A stretch of DNA of 64,000 nt from DASXIF01 sp036498145 (GCA_963708625.1 CAVPSV010000002.1:62001-126000); one strand, 5' to 3'; shown: positions 10,534-24,437, counted from the stretch's first letter. The notes: generated by a model not told the origin, from the letters alone. A program made the numbers and translations.

Positions 10534-10571
10534 TTTACATCGTGGAAACACCGGCCGAGCATGCGCGAAAT
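10534..10571 (+). promoter_or_regulatory. Predicted GlnR operator upstream of amtB
   Basis: TTTAC (10534-10538), six bases, GAAAC (10545-10549), six bases, CGAGC (10556-10560), six bases, GAAAT (10567-10571). The 5+6 periodic layout matches the actinobacterial GlnR box (GTnAC-n6-GAAAC, twice). The first half-site pair is near consensus and the second is degenerate. It lies about 70-110 bases before the amtB start, so nitrogen-limitation control of amtB-glnB-glnD is inferred. Confidence 0.6.
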
Positions 10572-10641
10572 AACGCGACCCCACGCTTACCGCACCTGAG
10601 CGCGCCCATTCGCGCCGACCGCAAACGAGGGGAAGCCTTAC

Positions 10642-12024
10642 GTGTCTCACCTCCTGCTCGCCACGAGTTACGTGCCGCTGCCCAGCACGCAGATCGACTC
10701 CGGCGCAACCGCCTGGATCCTGGCGTCCTCCGCACTCGTGCTGCTGATGACTCCGGCACTGGCCTTCTTCTACGGCGGCATGGTGCGCGCGAAGCACGCG
10801 CTCACCATGCTGTTGCAGAATTTCACGGCCATCGCCGTGGTCAGCGTGACCTGGCTGGTCATCGGATTCACCTGGGCCTTCAGCGGCACCGGTAAGTACC
10901 TGGGCGACAACCACTACGCATTCATGCGACACCTGGGAGATGAGGTACCGACACTCGGCAAGGCCCAGCTGATCCCGACGCTGTGCTTCGTCGCGTTCCA
11001 GCTGACGTTCGCCATCATCACCCCGGCGCTGATCACCGGCTCGACCGCGGACAGGTGGAGATTCGGGCCGTTCGTGACGTTCGTGACCATCTGGTCCGTC
11101 GTCATCTACGCACCCGTCGCCCACTGGGTCTTCGACGGCTACGGGTGGCTGAACCGGTCCGCGATCGAGCCGGGTTCGCACTTCTTCGCCCAGGACTTCG
11201 CCGGTGGCACGGTCGTGCACATCAACGCCGGCGCCGCAGGTCTGGCGATGGCCATCGTGCTCGGGCGTCGCCGGGGCTGGCCCGGCGAGCAGATGCGCGG
11301 TCACAACATTCCGTTCGTCATGCTGGGCGCCGGGCTGCTGTGGTTCGGCTGGTTCGGATTCAACGCCGGTTCCGAGCTGGGCGCGGACAGCGTCGCCAGC
11401 GCAGCCTGGGTGAACACCAACACGGCAACGGCAACCGCACTGCTGGGCTGGCTACTGGCCGAGAAGCTGCGCTATGGCAAGTCGACCGCGCTAGGTGCGG
11501 CATCCGGTGCAGTCGCCGGCCTGGTCGCCATCACACCGTGCGCGGGCTGGGTGAGCCCGATCGGATCCATCTTCATCGGTTTCATCGCCGGCTTCGTGTG
11601 CGCATTCGCGGTGAGTTTGAAGACTCGCTTCAACCTCGACGACTCACTCGACGTCGGCGGCGTGCACTTCGTCGGCGGTTGGATCGGTACGCTCTGCGTC
11701 GGCTTCTTCAGTACGACGGGTACCAACTCGCTCGGCAACAACGGCATCCTGTACGGCGGAACTGGACACTTCGGCGGCTGGAATCTCTTGCTGCATCAGT
11801 TCCTCGCGGCCGGGGCGGTCACTATCTTCAGCTTCGTCGGAACGTTGATCATCGGATATGCGATCAACGTGGTGTACAAGCACCGCGTGCCGGATGAGTG
11901 GGAGGTCGAAGGCCTCGACACTGCGATGCACGGGGAGTCTGCTTACGACTGGGGCGGTGTCGGGCAGTCCGGTCACCTCGGTGGCGGATCTACCCTGGCG
12001 AATAAGGAGAGTGTGCTGGCATGA
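10642..12024 (+). CDS. amtB: Ammonium transporter AmtB
   Basis: A trimeric inner-membrane channel for ammonium/ammonia uptake. The GTG start follows GAGGGGAA. The 460-aa protein has about eleven hydrophobic helices; signatures include FFYGGMVRAKHAL, FAGGTVVHINAGAAG (first pore histidine), WFGWFGFNAGSEL and GGVHFVGGWIGTL (second pore histidine). The cytosolic C-tail ends close to the glnB start, which overlaps in ATGA. Co-transcription with a PII protein and its modifying enzyme is the conserved ammonium-sensing arrangement, where PII plugs AmtB under nitrogen excess. Confidence 0.96.
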   Translation: MSHLLLATSYVPLPSTQIDSGATAWILASSALVLLMTPALAFFYGGMVRAKHALTMLLQNFTAIAVVSVTWLVIGFTWAFSGTGKYLGDNHYAFMRHLGDEVPTLGKAQLIPTLCFVAFQLTFAIITPALITGSTADRWRFGPFVTFVTIWSVVIYAPVAHWVFDGYGWLNRSAIEPGSHFFAQDFAGGTVVHINAGAAGLAMAIVLGRRRGWPGEQMRGHNIPFVMLGAGLLWFGWFGFNAGSELGADSVASAAWVNTNTATATALLGWLLAEKLRYGKSTALGAASGAVAGLVAITPCAGWVSPIGSIFIGFIAGFVCAFAVSLKTRFNLDDSLDVGGVHFVGGWIGTLCVGFFSTTGTNSLGNNGILYGGTGHFGGWNLLLHQFLAAGAVTIFSFVGTLIIGYAINVVYKHRVPDEWEVEGLDTAMHGESAYDWGGVGQSGHLGGGSTLANKESVLA

Positions 12025-12359
12025 AGCAGGTCACCGCGGTCATCAAGCCGTTCAAGCTCGACGACGTCAAGACGGCGCTGGAGGTGCTCGGCGTCCATGG
12101 CCTCACCGTCAGTGAGGTGCAGGGCTTCGGACGCCAGCGCGGCCACACCGAGGTGTACCGCGGCGCGGAGTACACCGTGGACATGGTGCCGAAGGTTCGC
12201 ATCGACGTTCTGGTCGGCGAGGCCGACGTGAACAAGATCGTCGACGCCGTGGTGGAGGCGGCGCGTACCGGCAAGATCGGCGACGGCAAGGTATGGGTCA
12301 CGTCGGTGGAGACCCTCGTTCGGGTGCGGACGGGGGAGCGTGACGCTGACGCCATCTGA
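12021..12359 (+). CDS. glnB: Nitrogen regulatory protein PII (GlnB/GlnK type)
   Basis: A 112-aa trimeric signal protein that senses ATP/ADP and 2-oxoglutarate and regulates AmtB. Its ATG overlaps the amtB stop (ATGA). Family signatures are present: MKQVTAVIKPFKLDDVK at the N-terminus, the T-loop GRQRGHTEVYRGAEY with the modifiable tyrosine near residue 51, and TGKIGDGKVWV. In actinobacteria this tyrosine is adenylylated by the GlnD homologue, which is the next gene. Being adjacent to amtB it could equally be called glnK. Confidence 0.95.
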   Translation: MKQVTAVIKPFKLDDVKTALEVLGVHGLTVSEVQGFGRQRGHTEVYRGAEYTVDMVPKVRIDVLVGEADVNKIVDAVVEAARTGKIGDGKVWVTSVETLVRVRTGERDADAI

Positions 12360-14685
12360 GTCACGTTCGGAGTCGTTGCAGGCGGTCCGGGCCGGCGTAC
12401 TGAGCCGGCCCGGACTCGTCGGTGTCGAACTGCGGGTAGAACTCACCGACGCCTACGACGACTGGTTACGCAAGCTCGTGCCCGAGCGTCCGGGCCTTGC
12501 GCTGGTCGCGGTCGGCGGCTTGGGGCGCGGCGAACTCGCGCCGTACTCCGACCTGGATCTGGTCCTGCTGCACGACGGCAGCATCGACGATCTGACCGCC
12601 GTCGCGGACGCCATCTGGTATCCGATCTGGGACAGCGGGCTGGGGCTGGACCACTCGGTGCGCACCGTCGAGGAAGCCGCGGTGGTGGCCGGCGACGATC
12701 TCAAGGCACTGCTCGGCATGCTCGACCTGCGCCACGTGGCCGGTGACCCTGCGCTGTGGGGACCGCTGCGCGCGCGAGTCCTGGATACCTGGCGGCGCAC
12801 TGCACGCAAGCGCTTCGGTGAGCTCGCCGAACTCACCAGCCAACGCTGGGCCCTCACCGGCGAGGCCGCCTACCTGCTCGAACCCAACATCAAGGACTCC
12901 CGCGGCGGGCTGCGCGACGCGCAACAACTTCAGGCGCTGGCGGTGGCACAGCTCGTCGATCTGCCCGAATCCGTTCGGAGCGCCTACCCGCACCTGCTGG
13001 ACGTGCGCGGAGAGCTGCAACGGCGCACCGGGCGAGCCGAGGACGTACTGCGACAGCAGGAGCTCGCTGGCATCGCGGAGGCGCTGGAGATCTACGACGG
13101 CGCGGCGATGCCGGACGTCGACGAGGTGCTGCGCATCGTCAACACCGCTGCCCGCACGGTGAGCTATGAACTGGATGTCGCGTGGCGCCGCGTCACCGCG
13201 CAGAACCGGCGCCCCCGCCTGGCCCGTCGACTATTCGCCGGCACCGATCCAGGCCCGGAACGTCTCGGCCTCGCCCGGGACGTGGTGGCCCAGGACGGCG
13301 AGGTCGGGCTGGCCCGGTACAGCGACCCGGCAGCGGACTCCGGACTGGTGCTGCGCGCTGCGCGCGCGGCGGCGGAGAACGACCTGCCGCTGTCGGAGTT
13401 CACGCTGGCGCGCCTGGCTGAGGAGTCCGCACCGGTGCCCGAGCCGTGGCCGGACGCGGTACGGGCAGATTTCATCTCCGTCCTCGGTACCGGCGCGGCC
13501 GGCGTGCGGGTGCTCGAATCGCTCGACCATGCCGGGCTCCTGCAACGGCTTATCTCCGAGTGGCGCGCGGTGCGCTGCAAGGCGCAGCACAACCCGGTGC
13601 ATCGCTTCACCGTGGACCGCCATCTGCTCGAGGCCGCGTCGCAGGCAGCCGGGCTGAGCCGTACCGTCGCCCGTCCGGACCTGCTGTTGGTCGGTGCGCT
13701 GCTGCACGACATCGGCAAGGGGTACCCCGGCGATCACTCGGTGGTCGGCGCGGTGCATGCGGAGGCGATCGCCAAGCGGATGGGGTTCGACGCCGACGAC
13801 GTGGAAACGATCCGCGCGCTCGTCCGGCACCACCTGCTGCTGCCGGACACCGCCACCCGCCGCGATCTCGACGACCCGGTCACCGTGAAGATCGTTTCCG
13901 ATGCACTGGACGGCTCGGCCGACGTGCTCGATCTGCTGCACCAGCTCACCATCGCCGACGCCGCCGCGACCGGTCCCGGCGCATGGTCGGACTGGAAGGC
14001 GGGACTGATCGAGGAACTGGTGGCGCGAGCGCGACTGGTGCTGTCCGGTTCACCACTGCCGCCGGTGCCGCCGCTGGACGCCGAGCGGCTGGCACTGGCG
14101 GAGGCGGGCGAGCTCGCGGTCGTTATCCGCGACAGCCAAGCCGGCGTGCAGGTCGTGGTGGCCGCGCCGGACTCGCTCGGCGTGCTCTATCGCACCGCGG
14201 GCGTGCTCGCATTGCACTCGCTGGACGTGCGCTCCGCCGACATCTCCACCTACCGCCAAATGGCGGTCAACACCTTCGTCGTGGAGCCACGCTTCGGCAC
14301 CCTGCCGGACCCGGCGCTCGTGCGCGGCGACCTCGCGCATGCGCTGAACGGCACGCTGGGCCTGGCTGAGCGACTGCGGCAGAAGGAGCACGCCTATGCC
14401 CGCGCCGGGCGCGCCGCCGAGTCGTCGCCGGCCCCGCCGACGGTGCTGTGGTTCGACGACGAGGCCACCGATGCGACCGTGCTGGAATTCCGGGCCGGCG
14501 ATTCCATCGGCCTGCTCTGCCGGGTGACCGCGGCGCTGGAGCGCTGCCAGCTGGACGTGCGCTCGGCACGCGTCTCCTCGCTCGGCGGCGCCGCGGTGGA
14601 CTCCTTCTACGTCACCACCCGCGACGGCCGGCCGATTCCGGAGGCCGACCGGCCCGATGTGGAGGCAGAACTCATCCGGATTTGA
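12340..14685 (+). CDS. glnD: PII nucleotidyltransferase/deadenylylase GlnD
   Basis: GlnD modifies and demodifies PII according to glutamine supply. Starting from GTG 12340 (20-base overlap with glnB) it is 781 aa, shorter than the enterobacterial enzyme, as usual in actinobacteria. Domains in order: nucleotidyltransferase with GGLGRGELAPYSDLDLVLL (from about residue 57); helical linker (LEPNIKDSRGGLRDAQQL); HD hydrolase with LLHDIGKGYPGDHS (about 455); and two C-terminal ACT domains (about 600-680 and 705-780) for glutamine sensing. In actinobacteria the modification is usually adenylylation rather than uridylylation. Confidence 0.94.
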   Translation: MTLTPSESRSESLQAVRAGVLSRPGLVGVELRVELTDAYDDWLRKLVPERPGLALVAVGGLGRGELAPYSDLDLVLLHDGSIDDLTAVADAIWYPIWDSGLGLDHSVRTVEEAAVVAGDDLKALLGMLDLRHVAGDPALWGPLRARVLDTWRRTARKRFGELAELTSQRWALTGEAAYLLEPNIKDSRGGLRDAQQLQALAVAQLVDLPESVRSAYPHLLDVRGELQRRTGRAEDVLRQQELAGIAEALEIYDGAAMPDVDEVLRIVNTAARTVSYELDVAWRRVTAQNRRPRLARRLFAGTDPGPERLGLARDVVAQDGEVGLARYSDPAADSGLVLRAARAAAENDLPLSEFTLARLAEESAPVPEPWPDAVRADFISVLGTGAAGVRVLESLDHAGLLQRLISEWRAVRCKAQHNPVHRFTVDRHLLEAASQAAGLSRTVARPDLLLVGALLHDIGKGYPGDHSVVGAVHAEAIAKRMGFDADDVETIRALVRHHLLLPDTATRRDLDDPVTVKIVSDALDGSADVLDLLHQLTIADAAATGPGAWSDWKAGLIEELVARARLVLSGSPLPPVPPLDAERLALAEAGELAVVIRDSQAGVQVVVAAPDSLGVLYRTAGVLALHSLDVRSADISTYRQMAVNTFVVEPRFGTLPDPALVRGDLAHALNGTLGLAERLRQKEHAYARAGRAAESSPAPPTVLWFDDEATDATVLEFRAGDSIGLLCRVTAALERCQLDVRSARVSSLGGAAVDSFYVTTRDGRPIPEADRPDVEAELIRI

Positions 14686-14926
14686 CGCGCCAGCGAGAGT
14701 CGGATGCCCGACAGAGCGGGCGTCCTAGTGCCGTCTTGGCCCGAGAATTCGGGCAGATCGTGATCGGGCGAGATTGCTCACACGCCGTACGGGGGAAACG
14801 ACTTCGCGGTGCGGGGAAATCTGCCGGTAATCTTCTACTGGCCGAACGGGCCGATGTCGTCCCGGTCCCGGATCTCCAGCTGCCGTGTATCGCGTGGCTG
14901 TGAGCCAACCGTCGACAGGAGTGCGC

Positions 14927-19468
<4,542 letters not shown>

Positions 19469-19479
19469 GGTCCAAGCCC

Positions 19480-19485
19480 TACCCT
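19480..19485 (+). promoter_or_regulatory. -10 element for a leaderless pyk mRNA
   Basis: TACCCT ends six bases before the GTG of pyk, and no ribosome binding site lies before that GTG. This spacing would place transcription start at the start codon. No good -35 is visible because the region is the end of gltB. The hexamer alone is weak evidence, but the same layout recurs elsewhere in the window. Confidence 0.4.
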
Positions 19486-19491
19486 GGACAA

Positions 19492-20920
19492 GTGAGCCGC
19501 CGCGCGAAGATCGTCTGCACCTTGGGGCCGTCCACTGACACCCCGGAGAAGTGCCGCGCGCTCGTCGAGGCCGGCATGGACGTGGCCCGGCTGAACTTCA
19601 GCCACGGGGTGCACGCCGATCACGGCCGGCGGTTCCAGGAGGTCCGCGCCGCGGCCGCGGCAGCCGGGCGCAACGTCGCCGTGCTCGCCGATCTGCAGGG
19701 ACCCAAGATCCGCCTGGGCCGTTTCGCAGAAGGTCCGGTGGAGTGGGCCACCGGCGAGCGGATCCGGATCACCACCGAGGACTGCGCCGGCAGCCACGAT
19801 CGAGTGTCGACGACGTACAAGCAGCTCGCTGACGACGTACGCCCCGGTGACAAGTTGCTGGTCGATGACGGCAACGTCGCGCTGGTCGCCGTCCAGGTCG
19901 AGGACGGCACCGATGTGGTGTGCGACGTCACCGAGGGCGGCGTGGTGAGCGACAGCAAGGGCTTGTCGCTGCCGGGGGTCGCGGTGAGCGTGCCGGCGAT
20001 GTCGGACAAGGACGCGGACGACCTGGAATTCGCGCTGCGCCTCGGCGTGGACTTCATCGCGCTGTCGTTCGTACGGGCGCCCGAGGACGTCAAGCTGGTG
20101 CACCGGGTGATGGACCAGGTCGGTATCCGGCGACCGGTGATCGCGAAGCTGGAGAAGCCCGAGGCGGTGGCGGCGCTGGAGGACATCGTGCTCGCCTTCG
20201 ACGGCCTGATGGTGGCCCGCGGTGATCTCGGCGTGGAGATGCCGCTGGAACAGGTGCCGGTGGTGCAGAAGCTGGCGATCCAGATCTGCCGGGACAACGC
20301 CAAGCCGGTGATCGTGGCGACCCAGATGCTCGAGTCGATGATCACCCACTCGCGCCCGACGCGGGCCGAGGCCTCCGACGTTGCGAACGCGGTGATCGAC
20401 GGTGCCGATGCGGTGATGCTCTCCGGCGAGACGAGCGTGGGCCGGTATCCAGTGCAGGCGGTCGCGACGATGAGCCGCATCATCAACTCGGTCGAGGACG
20501 CGGGGACGCGGGTGACCGGTCTGCGGCACAACCCGCGCACGCCCGGCGGTGCCATCGTGAAGGCCGCCAAGGACATCGGCGACGCGCTGGGTGCGGTCGC
20601 CCTGGTGGCCTTCACCCAGACCGGCGACACGGCGCGGCGACTGTCGCCGGCTGCAGCCGAGCCAGCGCATTCTCGTATTCACCCCGGTGGAGCACGTGCA
20701 GCGCCAGATGGCTCTGTTGTGGGGTGCGGAGGCCCATCTGGTCTGGTCGGTGAAGACCACCGACGACATGGTTCGCCAGGTCGACTCGGCGCTGTTGAAT
20801 CGTGGCGTGTGCCATCCGCACGACCTGGTCATCGTGGTAGCGGGCACCCCGCCGTCCACGCCGGGGGCGACGAACACCATCCGCGTGCACCGCATCGGCG
20901 ACGTGCTCAGGCATGACTGA
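19492..20920 (+). CDS. pyk: Pyruvate kinase, one frame break
   Basis: Final glycolytic step: phosphoenolpyruvate plus ADP to pyruvate plus ATP. The GTG start gives MSRRAKIVCTLGPST, the family N-terminus. Catalytic and metal motifs are visible: LNFSHG, FIALSFVRAPEDV, the signature region IAKLEKPEA and MVARGDLGVEMPLEQVP (about residue 240). An extra C at about 20647 breaks the frame inside the C-terminal domain. Skipping it restores RLQPSQRILVFTPVE and the end VAGTPPSTPGATNTIRVHRIG, stop 20918-20920, total about 475 aa. Read literally the protein continues to 20916 with an unrelated tail. Its end overlaps the tesB start by eight bases. Confidence 0.93.
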
Positions 20921-21866
20921 GACGGGCACCGAGGCGAGTACGCAAGCGGACACCGAGGCGAGTACGCAAGGGGACACCGAGGCGGGCACCCAGGCGGGGC
21001 AGGCCGCGGTGGACGGTTTGGTGCGCCTGCTGGATCTGGAGCGGATCGAGCAGGACATCTTTCGCGGCGCCAGCCCGAAGTCGCGCTGGCAGCGGGTGTT
21101 CGGCGGCCAGGTCGCAGGGCAGGCCCTGGTGGCGGCCGGCCGCACCGTGCCGACGGACCGGATGGTGCATTCGCTGCACTCGTACTTCATCCGGCCGGGC
21201 GACCCGACTGTCCCGATCATCTACGAGGTGGACCGGGTGCGCGACGGGCGCTCGTTCACCACGCGGCGGGTGGTGGCGGTGCAGCACGGCAAGGCCATCT
21301 TCTCGCTGTCCGCGTCATTCCAGCTGGACCAGCCCGGCATCGAGCATCAGCCGGCGATGCCCGACGCGCCGGACCCAGAGACGCTGCCGACGCTGGCACA
21401 GCGTTACGAAGGTTCCACCGACGCCGCGGCGTTCTACCGATCGATGCCGCGCCCCATCGACCTGCGCTACGTCGACGACCCGCCGTGGCAGCAGCACGCG
21501 AAGGGACCGCGCGAGGGCATGACCCGGGTGTGGATGCGCGCAGACGGCGCGCTGCCCGCGGACCCGCTGCTGCACGTCTGCGTACTCACCTTCGCCTCGG
21601 ACATGACACTGCTGGACTCGGTGCTCGTCCAGCACGGCCTGGCGCCCGGCCTGGATCCGATCGTGATGGCGTCCCTCGATCACGCGATGTGGTTCCAGCG
21701 GCCGTTCCGGGCCGACGACTGGCTGCTCTACGCGACCAAGTCGCCGTCCGCGGCCGGCAGCCGCGGGATTGGCCACCGGGCGATTCTTCACGCGCAGACG
21801 GGCGTGCACGTGGCCAGCGTCGTGCAGGAGGGGCTCATCCGCGTCGGCACCAGACCAGAGGACTAG
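20913..21866 (+). CDS. tesB: Acyl-CoA thioesterase II (TesB type)
   Basis: Hydrolyses acyl-CoA thioesters; it is a double-hotdog enzyme. The core starts at about residue 33 (VDGLVRLLDLERIEQDIFRG) with FGGQVAGQALVAAGRTV and HSLHSYFIRPGD; the second hotdog ends in SLDHAMWFQRPFRADDWLLY. The N-terminal 30 residues are a low-complexity extension of three TEASTQAD-like octapeptides encoded by a 24-bp tandem repeat. That extension could be omitted if translation began at a later start. ATG 20913 overlaps the pyk end, as in mycobacterial pyk-tesB pairs. The stop TAG (21864-21866) overlaps the stop of the convergent decarboxylase. Confidence 0.9.
   Translation: MTETGTEASTQADTEASTQGDTEAGTQAGQAAVDGLVRLLDLERIEQDIFRGASPKSRWQRVFGGQVAGQALVAAGRTVPTDRMVHSLHSYFIRPGDPTVPIIYEVDRVRDGRSFTTRRVVAVQHGKAIFSLSASFQLDQPGIEHQPAMPDAPDPETLPTLAQRYEGSTDAAAFYRSMPRPIDLRYVDDPPWQQHAKGPREGMTRVWMRADGALPADPLLHVCVLTFASDMTLLDSVLVQHGLAPGLDPIVMASLDHAMWFQRPFRADDWLLYATKSPSAAGSRGIGHRAILHAQTGVHVASVVQEGLIRVGTRPED
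20928..20999 (+). repeat. 24-bp tandem repeat inside the tesB N-terminus (3 copies)
   Basis: Three 24-base units at 20928-20951, 20952-20975 and 20976-20999, each starting ACCGAGGCG. The first two differ by one base and the third has diverged. They encode TEASTQAD, TEASTQGD and TEAGTQAG in frame with tesB, so copy-number change would not break the gene. Confidence 0.85.
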
Positions 21867-23318
21867 CTGCGCTCGTCTGCGCTGAGCTGCCGCCACGCCG
21901 CCTGGACGTGCGCGCGCGTCGTCAGCGGTGCGCCGATCGCCATGCGCAGTGCGACCAGCCCGCCGACCGCGGTGTGGGTGAGGTAGGCCTGGCCGGAGGC
22001 GTTGACGCGATCCATCAGCGCCCGGGTGGCGTCATCGCCCGCCCGAAGCCGGAATGTCACCAGCGCAAGCGGATGCGGCGCCAGGAGTTCGAAGCGCTCG
22101 TCGGCGGCGACCCAGGACGCGAACTCCTGCGCCAGCTGCGACGCAGGTACGGATGTGCGTGCGCAGCCCCTCGGCGCCGTACCAGCGGATCACCGCCCAC
22201 AGCTTGAGCGCGCGGAAGCGTCGGCCGAGCGGCACGTGCCAGTCCCGGTAGTCGATCACCGCGCCGGATTCGGTGGCGGCGTTGCGCAGGTACTCCGGCA
22301 AGATCGACAGCGCTCCGACCAACGCGGCCCGATCGGCGACGTAGAACGCGTCGCAGTCGAAGTTCGTGAGCAGCCACTTGTGCGGGTTGGTGCAATAGGA
22401 GTCGGCGTGTTCGAGTCCGGCGTTGAGCCAGCGGAACTCGGGGGCGACCGCCGCGACGCCGGCCCAGGCCGCGTCCACGTGCAGCCACGCGCCGCGTTCG
22501 TGGGCGAGCGCAGCCAGCGCGCCGACCGGGTCCACCGCGCCGGTGCCGGTGGTGCCGACGGAGGCCACCACGAGCGCGGGTACGGCTCCCGCGGCCACGT
22601 CCTCGGCGAGCAGCCGGCGCAGGTGATCGGGGTCGGCTGCATGCGTGCGCGGGTCAGCGTCGATCTTGCGCAGCGATTCGGCGCCCAGACCGGCGATGCG
22701 GCACGCCTTCTCCACCGATGAGTGGGTATGCGCGGAGGTGTACACGGTGAACCCACGCCCGACCCCGTCGCGCTCGGTGCGTCCGCCGCTTACCCGGTGC
22801 AGGGCGGCGAGCAGCGCGACCAGCACCGCGTCGGACGCGCTGTGCTGAATCACGGCGCCGCCCGCGCCGCCGGCCCGAAACGACGTGGGCAGGTCGAGCA
22901 GCTGGGCAAGCCAGTCGAGCACGACGGTTTCCAGCTCGGTGGCGGCCGGCGACGTCGCCCAGATCATCCCTTGCACGCCGAGTCCGGACGCGAGGAGATC
23001 GCCGAGGATGGCCGGCCCGCTCGCGTTGGCGGGGAAGTAGGCGAAGAAGGACGGGTGCTGCCAGTGCGTGATGCCCGGCATCAACACCCCGTCGAGGTCA
23101 CGCAGGACGTGCTCGAACGGCTCGCCTTCGGCTGGGGGAGCGGCGGGCAGCGCTGCCGCGATGTCGCCGGGGGTGACTTGGGACAGCACCGGGTACTTCT
23201 CGATCTGCTCGTAGTAGTCGGCGATCCAGTCGATCACCTGACGCCCGTAGGAGCGGAATTCGTCGGGAGTCATGTGTTCGCCGTGCACCGGTTGACCATA
23301 GCTAGCGGAAGATGCCAT
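21863..23318 (-). CDS. PLP-dependent aromatic amino acid decarboxylase family protein, one frame break
   Basis: A group II decarboxylase of the DOPA/tyrosine/tryptophan decarboxylase family; the substrate is not determinable here. From ATG 23318 (an alternative start is MTPDEFRSYG at 23273) the family markers are ITHWQHPSFFAYFPAN, LHVDAAWAG and the Schiff-base lysine in NPHKWLLTNFDCDAFY (about residue 314). A +1 break at about 22139 interrupts the C-terminal domain; skipping one base gives QLAQEFASWVAADERFELL and continues through VTFRLRAGDD to a stop at 21863-21865. The rebuilt length is about 484 aa, normal for the family. The gene is convergent with tesB, and their stop codons overlap. Confidence 0.88.
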
Positions 23319-23379
23319 GACCGAGCGCCCGGAGCGAGCAGATCTACCTCTAGGTCAAGGCCTCAGCCGTGTGTGGGCG

Positions 23380-23648
23380 GGGCTTTAGGTGGGGTGTGGG
23401 GCGGAGCCCCACAAGGCTTGCACGACGCCGTGGCGAGCGAACGCAGTGCGCGAGCAGCCCGCTGCCCAGGGCTTTAGGTGGGGTGTGGGGCGGAGCCCCA
23501 CAAGGCTTGCACGACGCCGTGGCGAGCGAACGCAGTGCGCGAGCAGCCCGCTGCCCAGGGCTTTAGGTGGGGTGTGGGGCGGAGCCCCCACAAGGCTTGC
23601 ACGACGCCGTGGCGAGCGAACGCAGTGCGCGAGCAGCCCGCTGCCCAA
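23380..23648. repeat. Three tandem copies of an 89-90-bp GC-rich repeat with an internal hairpin
   Basis: Units begin at 23380, 23469 and 23558 with GGGCTTTAGGTGGGG. Copies are almost identical; the third has one extra C (GAGCCCCCA). Each unit contains the perfect inverted repeat TGTGGGGC-GGA-GCCCCACA and the segment GAGCGAACGCAGTGCGCGAG. Frames open through the repeats on both strands look like artefacts. The array fills the gap between the decarboxylase start and tRNA-Leu and may end transcription there, although no U-tract follows. Confidence 0.9.
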
Positions 23649-23652
23649 GTCG

Positions 23653-23734
23653 TGCCCCCGGTGGGATTTGAACCCACACGCCTTTCGGCAATGGTGTTTG
23701 AGACCATCGAGTCTGCCAGTTCCTCCACAGGGGC
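23653..23734 (-). tRNA. tRNA-Leu (anticodon CAA)
   Basis: On the minus strand the acceptor GCCCCTG (23734-23728) pairs with CGGGGGC before discriminator A. The anticodon stem ATGGT/ACCAT encloses the loop CTCAAAC, giving anticodon CAA. A long variable arm (TTGCCGAAAGGCG) identifies a class II leucine tRNA, and the T-loop is GGTTCAAATCC. Length is 82 nt, with no encoded CCA. Confidence 0.95.
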
Positions 23735-23815
23735 CTCCGGTAGCAGCATCTTAGCCAGGCTAGGCTTGCTGTTCGCGCGTTCCTGCCGCGTGCAGGGGGA
23801 TCGAGAGGGACACCG

Positions 23816-24437
23816 TTGGCCGCCGCATCCGCGACTGACCCGGCTGCCCCGGGCGGCGTGCGTGTGGTCATCGCCGAGGACGAGGCGCTGATCCGGCTCG
23901 ATCTGCGGGAGATGCTGCTCGAGGAGGGCTTCGACGTCGTCGGCGAGGCCGCCGATGGCGAGCAGGCGGTCGCGCTGGCCCGCGAGCTCACGCCGGATCT
24001 GGTCATCTGCGATATCAAGATGCCGAAGATGGATGGCATCGCCGCGGCCGCGGCTGATCACCGGCGAGCGCATCGCCCCGGTGGTCATGCTCACCGCGTT
24101 CAGCCAGCGCGACCTCGTCGAGCGGGCCCGCGACGCGGGCGCGATGGCGTACCTGGTCAAGCCCTTCCAGAAGCGTGATCTGCTGCCGGCGGTGGAGATC
24201 GCCACCTCCCGATTCGCGGAGATCAAGGCCCTGGAGGCCGAGGTGCACGGCCTGCGCGAGCGGATGGAGGCGCGCAAGCTGATCGAGCGGGCCAAGGGGG
24301 CGCTGATGTCGCGGCACGCGATGAGCGAACCGGAGGCGTTCCGGTGGATCCAGCGTGCGGCGATGGACAGCCGCACCACCATGCGTGCCGTCGCCGAAGT
24401 CGTGCTCTCCGGTGACGAGCCGGCTGCCCAACCCTGA
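23816..24437 (+). CDS. pdtaR: ANTAR-domain response regulator (PdtaR type), one frame break
   Basis: A two-component receiver fused to an RNA-binding ANTAR domain, which in this family acts by antitermination at hairpins. TTG 23816 follows GAGAGGGA. The receiver contains VVIAEDEALIRLDLREMLLEEG, the phospho-acceptor Asp in DLVICDIKMPKMDG and the lysine in AYLVKPF. ANTAR follows: MEARKLIERAKGALMSRHAMSE, then FRWIQRAAMDSRTTM. An extra base at about 24050 breaks the receiver after DGIAAA; skipping it gives RLITGERIAPVVMLTAFSQRD, very like mycobacterial PdtaR. The rebuilt length is about 206 aa. No partner kinase (PdtaS) is in the window. Confidence 0.91.

Noticed and set aside
10237..11304. Long minus-strand frame opposite amtB
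   Set aside because: It lies antisense to a fully convincing ammonium transporter and has Arg/Asp/His-biased composition typical of reverse-strand shadows in GC-rich genes.
23366..23754. Open frames through the 89-bp repeats on both strands
   Set aside because: They are open only because the repeat lacks stops in those frames; they run into tRNA-Leu and show repeated identical segments.
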